NCBI GenBank assembly: GCA_030248195.1
Contig: JASAND010020935.1
Span: forward strand, 36,245-100,244
Source: Trissonchulus latispiculum
Taxonomy: Eukaryota > Nematoda > Enoplea > Enoplida > Ironidae
Length of the DNA stretch: 64,000 nt
Reading direction: 5' to 3'
Below, piece by piece: positions 43,101 through 55,100 of the stretch. A model generated the notes under the pieces. It had not been told where the DNA came from, made no database searches, and saw only the letters and a list, made by a program, of their open reading frames with translations. Position 1 is the first letter of the stretch, and every line of letters starts with the position of its first letter. The position numbers and the translations under genes were made by a program.

Positions 43101-46100
43101 GTTGTTTACAGTTATATCTAAATCTAATACGTTAGCACTGGTATTACTAGTATTAACCTTGTTTAATTCTAAATTACTGGGATACATTTTCGCTGAGTTT
43201 TGTTCAAATATATTTTTATCATTTACAGTTGTTATGTCGTCTATATAGCGAAAGACATAATACAAATATTTGTTTGTTGCCAGATTTTTATCGGACGTAA
43301 CGAAGTTATACTCGAAGGAATGTAATGTGATATTTGCTATAGTGGGTGCAGCATTAGTTCCCATAGGAATACCTATTAATTGTTTAAAGATTTTATCCCC
43401 AATAGTGAAATAAGTATTGTCAATTAAGAATTTACACATTTCAATTACATCAAAATGATCTAGGGTAGGATATTTTTGTTCTCCATTACCCCAATAAATT
43501 TTATTGTACCGTATGTGTAATTTGGAATGAAGTGTATCTTTTACCAATTCTTCGATGGCTGCATTTATAGTTGAATGTTCCAAGTTGGTGTACAGGGTGG
43601 TGAAGTCATATGTATTTATAGATTCTGCCGATTTAATTTTATTAAGATATTCAATAGTATCTAGAATTGGTGTATTATTATCAATTACCCAGTTAGGATT
43701 GCATCCATATTTCCCTTTATATATGTTGCACAGTTTTTTACGTTTTATAAATAGCAGTTTAAGTATTTGGTCTAGTATTTTTGATAGATATTTAGTTGGT
43801 GCATACTTACTGGCTATAATTGTTCTGAATTTTATGGGGGATTTATGGAATTTAGGAATTATATACATAAATGGTAAATTGAAGGCAGATTTATTGTGAT
43901 TTAGTTTTTTATTGTAAAATTCCATGTGTTTAAGTATATCTGTTGTTGTTTTGTTTTCCACCATGGTATATGTATTATTATTATTAATGTTGTTTATGAG
44001 ACCTAATTCTTTTAGCATGGAATAGATGTAAAACTGTTTACAGGTTGCGGCGAAATTTTGTGATGCTTTATCTGTAAGGGTAAAAACATAATCCTTACCT
44101 AGTAATTTAAGTTTTTCTTTAACATCTTTTACATTTATTGTTTTATTGTTAAGGTGAGTAAACTTATGTTTGGACATAATGTTATTTAGATTTTTGCTAA
44201 TAGTGATGGCCCAGTCCCTTAATTTATTAATATCCCATTTGTATTTTCTGCTGAGTTTATGTATGTATTGATATAATGCTTTATCGAAATTAAATAGAAC
44301 GGTTCTATGATTTGTGTTTGTAGGAAGTCTGAATTTTGGTCCATAGGAAAGTAACTTTTCCAGTGCAGGGTCCTGTAGAAACGTGAAGTCTGAAGTAATT
44401 ATGTGTTGATGGTGTGGATCTTTATGAATAGATTTGTTACAATTACATGTGAATCCATTTAAGTGAAAATTATTTAAAAATTCTTGGACATTAAGTTGAG
44501 TAATAGTTTCACGATAATTTAGCACAAATCCAGCTATAGGTTTGTCGTAAGAATAGAAAATTCTGGGATTCCCTGCATTTGGTTTATCCGGATAGGGCCA
44601 GTCTTTAGAGGAATTAAATATACGATTTAAATTTAAGGTATCAAAGAATGCATGAAAGGGAATTATTATATTTTCTTTTCTTACGGTTTTAGAATGTTTT
44701 ACTTTGTCTTTTAACTCTACCCTGAACTCTACCAAGTCTTTTATGAATTCGTAGAGTACGTTATTTTTATAATTTTCATTAAGAATAGCTACAGTTTTGA
44801 TACTGTTCCAATCTAATTTTGTTAAGATGTTGTATATTTCCTTTTTTGATTTAATATACAAACTGTTTATGTCTGCCTGTGAAATGACATATTTAAGTTT
44901 ATTTGTCCTGTTGGTTCTGGATTTATGTGAATTGCAGTGGTTGTTTGGTTTTTCTTTTAATAAAAGATTACTTAAAGTTGAGATTTTAGGATTTTCCCCG
45001 TATAGTAAATCATTTAGCCCATATGGATATTTAGTTTTTAGTTGTTTTATCCAGTACTTTTCCCTTTCTCTACGTAGTTTAGTATTTACTTCTTTTGAAT
45101 TTGCATTGGGGATAATTTCTATAATCTGCGCAGAGAATGACTTGCAAGTACCCATATTGAAGTGAACTGCTAATCTTTTGCAGCTTGCTTTAAGTGTATT
45201 TTTCAGGCTATTTCTGTGCTCAGATATGCGTTTAGAAAATTGTCGACCAGTTTCGCCCACGTATTGCTCACCACATTGATTACAGGTAAGTAAATAAATG
45301 ACATTAAACGATTTACAAGATGCTATCTGCACTATAGCGGGAGATGTAATATTATATTCTTTATCGTTGTAATGACCTTTAATAGTTGTGCTTTCTTTGA
45401 AATGTACGCAACATTTACAATTTTTAGATCCACATTTGACACCCATTGACTGTGTGTTGAGTGCAACAATATCAAAATGGGAATCTTTGCTGAAATTAGA
45501 ACTTAACCCAGAGTCGACGGTATTAGGGTCGCCGAGGTCCAAATCCAAAGTCCACCAGTTGGGGCATGTATCCTCCTCCCCTGCTACGGAGCCTACACTA
45601 CTAACCTAGGTCTTTGTTTACTTCTAATTCATATTTACCATACGGTACATCGAGAACACTACCGGCACACTTAGCACTACTAACCCAACCAATCATCAGC
45701 CGACATTCAGCAAACCCTATTATTTGCTGCATAGCATTTACACATTTTGCCCTGCAAAATTTCGTTCAATGAAAATCAGATGCACACTAACAGTAGAGGA
45801 AAAAGTTAGGACTAACCAGCAACTGGAGGTCGGGAATGGGAGAATTCACGACGATGCTGTTCATTACGCCTGCAAAATAACGAACAAATCAAGAAGTATT
45901 AGCGAAATAAAAGTGAGAAATTAGGAGCTAACATTCCATCAGATCGGTGAACTCATAGTTGGTCTCTACCTATCCAGATATCTGAGTGTTATCAATACAA
46001 TTTTTCCACATTTTATAATTAAATCCACAAGCAATACTTCGGAACAAGACTATATATTATGCACAAACGAATGATTTCCTAATTTTCTGCATTAACTTTG

Positions 46101-49100
46101 TGCAGTGCTGGCTAAAAGCACTCACTAGGACCAATTAGATTAGACACAATGGATATATAGTATATACCGGTAACAGGCAGTTCCATATTTACACTCTGGA
46201 AGACTGATAGTAGCGGAAGGACTAGGGTCGGCTTTAACGGTGGGCATTGGATCAGTCGAGGAATTAGGACCATCAGAATTCTGACTGATCCAATCAGAGT
46301 CTCCTGGATGCGAAAATGCTTGAAGATGATCAGGATTTTTTCTGGAATATAAAAAACAACCAATACATACATGACATCCGTGTTGTGGGAGATTGGAGAA
46401 AATTTTTAAAATAGGGAATTTCTGAAAACGCGAATTCCGAAAATGATGGGGATTACTCCAAAGGCTTATCTGCCAGAGACGATCAAAGTTTGTACACACA
46501 TTTTTTGGTCGTACTATAGGAGTCAAATGACGATATTAGCAAGCAGTAGCATATTAGCAAGCAAGCAAGCAGTAGCACCTACATGGTGTGTTTCAAATTT
46601 CTGCTTGCTGCACGAGTGGGCGAATTTCCTGTGGCGGTAGTATATACACAAAATAAAATTTGCAAGGTGGAAATTTCTACTCTAAAAAGAATCCTATCCA
46701 TATCCTGATAATTATAGGTTTTATTAATTGTTAAATTAAAACTGATTCTACACTAGTAACTAAACCATAGCCATTAAATGGGTGATAGAAAACACTAACC
46801 GGTAACACTGCTGACCATACTGACAAGGACTCCGCTTAGAGGAAGGAGAAGCCAGTCCAGCGGTTTTGGCGGAACCACCTCTGCCACGGCCACGAGAAGC
46901 GGGTGGAGGGGGACTATAGAGAGGAGGGGATCCGCCATCCGATTCTCCCGTTAAACTGGCCTGACGTCGCTTACTCAGACGCGGTATGTACTCCTGAAAA
47001 ACAGTTATGATAATAACAGTGCCAAAAAAGATGAAAAGTTAAGCACAACACATCATTTTCAATTCAACCAAAGGAAAGACACAAAATTTGTTACAGAAAC
47101 GACAGCCTCATCACTAACTGGCTTTTTCCTAGGCAAACATTTCTGAGGGGGGGCGGTTCCCTCCCAGGCCTGGGGGACAAGGATTTCGGGTGGGGAATCT
47201 TCAAAACTGCTTAAACATAGCTGCTTTTTGCTGCTGAGCTAAAAATTTAACTATTTTTAACCTAAGCTTACAATAGCTAAAAATGCTTAAAAATGTCTAA
47301 AAATCCGGCGAAGCCGGAAAAATTTTCCAAAATTTACCCTCAAAACCCTATTTTTCCGAGCACTTTAAAGTTCTGGGGGAAGGCCCGAATCCTGGGGGGC
47401 GACCCAAGTCTGAGGGGTGGGTGAATTTCTTGTGGGGGCCGCCTCCCCCTGTAGGAAAAAGCCAAACTAAACAACTACATCACAAATCTAATCACCGTTT
47501 CAGCTTATACTCCGGTGTACCAACACAAGGTAGGTGCTGATATCACTTTATGTAAATTTGACCCTATAGGCTTTAACTCTTTATGGAAATTAACGAAACC
47601 TTTTAATATTTGGTACTTTTTAGAATTTTAGGACCAGTCCCGGCATTTAAGGTTAAGAGTAAAGAATTTTTCGGATTTTGCCATTGTCCTCTCAGCAGGT
47701 AGTCGATACACCGGATTGGTTGTTATGGATGAAAAGAAATTATCGAACTCAGAATTTTTTGAAAATCGCACCTGCGTAAGTGTTATGCCAATTTTTGTTT
47801 TCAAGTGCGTATTTTTAATTTCGACTGAGCAAGATTACAAAAATAGATTTTCAGCGTTATAAATGTATTATTTAACGTCAAACAAATACGCTTTTGCAAG
47901 ATTTTAAATAAGATTACAAGTCTTATAGCTTCATTTTTCGTTACGTGCTTACAAAATCTTGGTGTGAAACTATGTATAGTAGACTAAAAATATGGGGGGG
48001 GGGCGCAGCCCCCTAAAGCTGAGGAAAGTTTGCATATTTCGGAGTAAAGTTGCTCTTAAAACTTAAAATTCTTTTCCTTGGACAGTTCAGAAATTTTAAT
48101 GGGCGATTACGTAAATTCGTTCAAGAAATTAATTTTGAGCACCTATGAAATTCAAATTATCGAATTTTTCAGCTGCGTATTTTTAATTGTGATTGAGAAT
48201 TTTTAAGCTCACCTGCGTAAATACGCAGTATTCTAGGCGAAAACCGTGACCAAGCTGACCATTTTAGCTTTTACAACCTTTGAGCTATATAATATTTCTA
48301 ATGGTTAGCTTTCACGCAAGTCAGGTTTTTCTTGGCTTGAGCTAAAACTTCTTTGCGCGAAAACTCAATATGAAGTTGCGAAATTTCGAGCCACCGCACA
48401 TTTGGCGGATTTTATGGAGCAGTGAGACCAGTTGCACCATATCCAAAAATGTCCCTCGGCCCACGTGTCCTTCATGGAATGGCACAAAAAGAAATTTTGG
48501 CCAAATTTACAAATCTGAAAAATCAATATTTAAAGATTGACAATCTACATTTAGCCGGTATGTCAGAAAATGTTTTTCCACGTTGTCTGCTAATTTTGCT
48601 GACTTAGCTCAAGTGAAAGTAATCTACTGATTATAAGCTTATTATAACGAGTATAAAGCTCTTTCCAACTCCCAGAATTGCGAAGGTTACAACGTTTTAA
48701 ATAACATTACACAAAATGATGCCACAACTTTAATAACCTAGATTTAGGTTACTAACAATATAAATTTGGTGGATCTCAAAATCAAAGAAACTAACTATAT
48801 ACGTACTTTGGAGAAATTCAATCACTGGAATGAAATCAGGGCTACTCGTAACAAAAAGAGGTGAAACTAAATAAAAAACGCAGCGATCACGCAAACATTT
48901 ACAATAAAAAGCCAATTAAGTTTATTAGATAAAGACAAGCAAGAACTTTATCTAAACTTACCGGTTCATCGTCAACAAAGTCATCATCGGAAGGCCTTCC
49001 ACTTCTACGTCTTCGTTTCTTCCTAGGCGACTCATCCTAAAACAGACAGCAATAGACACAGTGATCACACAGATTCAGGATTCATTCTTTTTGTTTTTTC

Positions 49101-52100
49101 ACAAAATTCAAAAGTTTCCCCAAACATCCCCAGGCGATCCCCATGGGGTCTTTTCACCGGGATTCTGTTCACGCGATGGGGATAGATACACACGCTTGCT
49201 ATATATAGATAACGTGTTGTTTCGATTTTATCATTACATGTATACAAAGTAACGGATAGTGTTCCCAACACTTTGAACAAGGATAATACCAATTCAAAAT
49301 GTTATCAGGACAGAACAAAAAGTATTAAAAAGAACTTTATATCAACTGGATTTAAATAGAAAACATGGAAATTCATAATAACTTAGAGTTTTGTTTAGAG
49401 CAGTTAGTTTATCACTGATTTTTTCTCACGACTATTGAATTATTGTTTTCGCTTTTCCTTGTTTTTAACAACTCAACCAACCTGTAACATTGTAGTACGA
49501 ATTTGTTGTTAGTACGATTTTATTTGATTCTTTATTGATTGATTTATTCTTTATTGGATTTATTACATTTTATTTGATACGTAAGCTATACTACTTAGCA
49601 TTTTGTTAATGCGTTTCAGACAATAATGTCAGTTGATTTTGTTGCTCCTTCTCTGATAGATTGTTTCATGGGGATTCCCATAGAAAATTGCTCGGCGAGC
49701 AATCCATCGCATTGGGGATTTTCATGGGGATCCCTACACCCACAAAATTCTCATGGAAATTTCTATGGGGCGTCACCATGGGTAAATTCTCTAAGGAATC
49801 CCCAGAAAATTTTCGATCGTGTGAAATCAGCTTCCGCCTCCTACCTTTCATTTGATTAAAAATTGTAATCAACTCCAAATCAAGTGTTTGCCCTAAAGTT
49901 TCATCTACGAAGTTAGTACCAAAGGCATTTAAAAGCCTTGATTTACTGATGGGTAATGCAATGCAAACCAACTGCTCACTTCATCACTCCAGTCATAATC
50001 GTCATCGTCATCATCATCACGCTTCTGGCGCGGAGAGGATCCTTTCGGCGGCCTTCCTCTCCCTCTGCGACCTCCTCGAGAGCCCCGACCACGACTCCCT
50101 CTACCACCTCTGCCCGGCACAAAGGCAGGATCGCCATCACTCTAAAAGTAGATCTAGATGAACGTTGGGAGTAGTTTGCGGTCCTGAACGAGCACACAAT
50201 TTAATACCGTTTTCAATTAGGTGGCCGACTTGATTTTCAAGTTATATAATTGTGACATGATGTCATTACATTTTCACAGATCCAACTCTCTGTCATATCG
50301 TAAAAACACTTAAACATGCCCATTGTTTCGAGTCGCCATAAGAGCAATTCATTGCTGAAGCAAAATCATAAATGATCGCAACCTACGTATATCACAAAAG
50401 CTGGCTTTGGCGGGCAGAAATACCGAAAATGAACAGTCGTTCCATCCAACAAAATTCATTGTAAAAGCAGTGCAGTAAGAGCAGCTTACCTCTTCTGAAT
50501 CACCAGATTCTTCACTGTCAAAAAGAGGGTCTCGCCCATACTGACTGGATGAGGGCGGTATGGCTCCACCGGCAGGACGTCCTTCCACATCTCGTGGGGG
50601 TCTACCGCGGCGGCCACCACGAGTAGGAGCCGTGTAGGGTATCAGATCATCAGCATTATCGAACATATCATCGTCTTCATTATCATTGAAGGACACAAAA
50701 TCATCATCTGAAAAAAGCAAAACATCAAATCCAGTTTTAACTGAAACAAAGCTTAATCAGCGTTCACGTTTACCTACAATCGTAACGTATTATAACAACG
50801 CACCTCTGCAAACTGGCATCAAATGCCTACAAGTTCTGAACAAACTGCCACTCTCAACTGATTACTTGAGGCATTTACACTATACAACATCGCCGTAATT
50901 GGCAAAGTGTAGACAAATTAAAATTAATCGAAATCAATCAAGAATGACCTGCAACCTAGATAACTCAAAGACTTTTATTCAGCCAAATACATGCACCAAC
51001 TAAGTGTAGCTGAAAACTGAAGAACAAAATGAAACACTAAAATTGGTTAAATAAAGAAAACGCACCATAGGAAGTAACTCTCTGACTGGCTACTCTTCGC
51101 TCAGTGCGCCGTCTAGCGGATGGACCCGGCTGGTTGGGATCGTCACCAAGCTCCCGCTGATCTTCAGCCTTTTTAGGCCTCCGTCCCCGACCCCGTCCAC
51201 TTCCCCCGCCAGAGGGTGATGTTGTCGCAGTTGTGGGCCCAGCCTGTTTGTCGCCAGTGGAAACGCCTCGACCGCGACCACCTCTTCCACGACCACGACC
51301 TCGACCGCCACGTTTTCCTCGACTGGAAGGACTGCCACTAGTTTCCCCAGCTGCTCCGCTGGTTGAAGCAGCCATGCCTAAAAACTCAAACGAATATATA
51401 ACTATAGTACGACCAAAAAAATGTGTGTACAAACTTTGGCCGTTTATAGCGGATTAACCTTTGGAGAATACCCCAACAATGTATATATTTTTAGAATCCC
51501 CAGGAACGCGAGATTTCGAAAATCCGGAAAATCCGAAATTCCGGATTTCATTCACGGAAGATCTAAAATTTTTAGTTTTTTGCCCAATTTTATCTATCTA
51601 TCAAAATTTTGTTCTTACAATCGAATAGAGCTGGTCCCGCTATACATTTTTGCTCGTATAAGCTTTTCACGTAAACGAATCAAATTTCCAAAATTCCGGT
51701 ATTAAAAATTTCCGAATTTTAAAAATTTGCTTCAACACCAAGATGGTGGGTGTTCGAAAGCTCTTATCGAGCGGACCAACTTTTGTAGTTGAACTAACTC
51801 TTCAAAATGCGCTCAACTTCCGGAATTTACGAAAACCGGATTATCTTAAAAAGTTTCTCCAATACCCCGCAATATGGGTATCATTCGAGATGTCTTGATG
51901 AGCTGAGCAAGTTTTCTAATAGAGCCATCTCGCAGAAATAAGCCCACTTTCCAGAATTCACGAAAAACTACCAAGCTAGAGTTAAACCCGGAATTCGTGA
52001 ATTCCGGGAATTTGTTGCATTTTTGGATATTGGTTCTATTACAAGAATTTGTCGAGCTCATCAGGAGCTTTCGAATGATATTGTGGGCACTGGAGAAAAT

Positions 52101-55100
52101 TTCTTAAATCCGAAAAATCCTGTTTTCGCGAATTCCGGAAATCGAGTGCATTTTCAAGAGTTCGTTGTCTTACAAAAGTTGTTTAGCTCGATAAGAGCTT
52201 TCGAACGATTCCCATCTTGTGGGTATTGGAGAAAATTTTTGAATTCCGGAAATTGAATACACTTTCGTGAAAAGATTCTAAGAGCAAAAAAAGGTATAAC
52301 GAAACCTACTCTATTCGATTGTAAAAACGAAATTTTGATAGCAATAAAAATTGGGCGAAAAACTAAAAACCTTAGATTTTCCGGGAATGAATTTCGGAAT
52401 TTCGGATATTTCAGGATTCTTGGGTTTCTGAGGATTCCAAAAATATATACACTGTTGGGGTTTACTTCAAAGGTCAATCTGCTATAAACGGCCAAACTTT
52501 GTACACACATTTTTTGGTCGTATATACTATAGTTTGTGCAGCGCCCCCCAACAAACCTGAGGGTGCCTCTTTAGGTACCAAATCTTGCCCTGAAAAATTC
52601 GCTCGGAAGGCCATATTTTCCCGTAAAGCTGGAAATTTTTACTCCTTTCTCACCTTTCTGACCACTAAATCTGCTTATTTTTCTGACAAAAATTAACTTT
52701 TAAGGTGTGTACTACTATAAAAAGTAACATTTTTAGCACACTTCTAGAAAAGACCCCAAACTTTCGTAACCCTCGGACTTTTGGGTCACCCCAAGAAGCA
52801 GCACAAGAAGAAATCTGTAGGATAAGCTCAGACAAGCACACTGATATATTATCTCATACTAAATAACCAACAAAAACTGGGACAAACTGTTTGAGACTGA
52901 CTAAAATAATCTCCAAAATTATGTACCTAGCATCCAAGCCGGTAGAATACGTTTACGTGGAGGGCTTGATACAGAACCATCCACTGATCCTTTTTCTGTC
53001 TAAAATGGCAGATCAAAATATACGAATACGAGTCGTTATCACAGGGGATATGAGGAGCGGGGTAATCCCCTTCACCGCGCTCACAACAACTGCTTCTAAA
53101 AGGCCTAGTCAAATTAGCTACCAAAGTTAGTAAAATCTGGTTTCTCGTTCAGGTATGAGCGTTTTTCGTGCTCTGCGTTACATGTTACAGCCAGCAACAC
53201 TATCTGGGCTGGGCTTTTCTAGGCGAAAAAAGTGGGGGTGGGGAGAGTGGGGGGGAGCCCCCCGCCCAACTAGTGGGGGGGCCCAAAAGTGGGGGATCTA
53301 AAGTGGTCTCAAATCGCTAAAAATGCAGAAAAAATAGCCTGTTTTCTACATATATATACTGCTATAACTATGCTTAAAAGTGCTCAAAAATTGAGTTTGA
53401 GTACCAAAATAGACGATTTTTGAGCAAAAAATTCCGGCAAAGCCGGACAATTTTTGAAACTTTTGACCAAAAATCCTTAAAATTTGGCATTTTCTGGGCA
53501 CCTTATAGTGAGTGGGGGGGGAGCCCAAAAAATAGGGGTTGGCCGAGTGGGGGGAAGGGGTCGAGTGGGGGGGGACCCAAACAACCCCAGTAAAAAAAGC
53601 CCAGACTATGAACAAAACTTACTATGGTAGACAACCACAGTAAACATGTTTAATTTCTTAACAAGTTAGATTTTGAATATTTTTAATAACTATGGTAAAA
53701 TTTAGCAGGTGTTTCGGCAATGAGGGCTTTTTTATGATGCTCCTCGCCTCGGATAGGAGGAGACAACGCCAAATGAAGTGAAAATAGGCCAAATATTTTA
53801 CAATCGCGGCTCAATAATCATCATGCAAACCTACCAGATCCTCATTGGAATTATCAATGCGCGCTTGGCCATGGTCGGCACCTGAAAAATGGAATGCACT
53901 AATCACAAAACATAAGATTAATTACTCAAATTCAACTCAGCCAAGCACCCGATAAAACACTGATAAATAAAAGCTGATGTATACACCAAAAGGGAGTGGG
54001 TGGGTAGTGTACTGTTAACAATTGTAACGAATTCTTTAATGAAGGGAAAGAAAAATTGATAGTTATCCTCTCTCTCCAATTTAAAATTCTGGAAAAGTTC
54101 TGGTCCAGCCAAGGTGGACACGAGTACCACGCTCACCTCCCGATAAATTCCTTTCTTCCGAAACGTTAGCACTCAAGAGACTGTGGTTGTCTTCGCTAAG
54201 GGGTACAGTGGTAGAGGTGGCATCAGAGTCAGCGCGTTCTACTAGCACTGTATCTCCTCCGCTAACGTCACACGCTGGCAGGCCGGCTGCAGCCAAAGGA
54301 ATTGTAGCCATCGTGTCAGCCTCATCAGAAGGTTCACCATTATCCAAGCCAACAGCGTTTAATGGAATAGTATCCGAGCACGGCAATGAGGATTCCGCGT
54401 GGCGGTCGGTATTATTATGGGCTTTGGAGTCACTGAAACAATAAGAGCAAAGCTTAAATGGTGTATTTACATCATAAAAAACATAAACAATTCAAAAACA
54501 AAAGCATTAAGAAGAACTACGTATGTATGCAAATATAGTTTCACTTATTGTTCCTCAATTAAGGGGTCACACTTTGATTCAAAATCGAAAGTCACAGATT
54601 TTACTCATTTCCGCTCAAGTAACAAATATGTTCCTGCAGAAAAAAGCAGGTTTTCTACCACACTGACATAATCTGACAAGAAAAGAAAAAATATAAAGTT
54701 CGTCTAGACCAAAGACTCAATGCAGCTGTTGAAAAAAATTATAATATAATACGTATAACAGTGAAAACATCACAAATCTTCGTTCTATTGCACATATTTT
54801 GATAAAACAGTATATAAATTCAGTGGCAAGTAAAAATATAGAGTAGTAAGTATACTATCATGTGTCTTGTATACGAAATGTAAGTGTACAGAATGTCAGT
54901 ATACGTATATACGAGATGTCAGTATATATAGGAAATTAACGGACACCGCGAAGACTACGAAATCTTAGTCCGCCGGTTTCACGCAGTCAACTTGCGTTAT
55001 GGTGAAGAAATATTTACGTAGTTGTAAAGTTACATGGGCTGAAAAAACCCAATCCACTTCACTTAACAGAACCCACCCACCTCCAGGGCCCAATGTTATC

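Noticed and set aside
43555..45165. Plus-strand open frames opposite the reverse transcriptase gene
   Set aside because: Antisense shadows of the Penelope-like ORF.
41520..46000. The 75-bp repeats flanking the Penelope-like element as its terminal repeats
   Set aside because: One copy is the genuine APLF acidic-tail exon end plus its intron, in frame with neighbouring exons, so a host duplication is simpler. Kept as an alternative in the findings.
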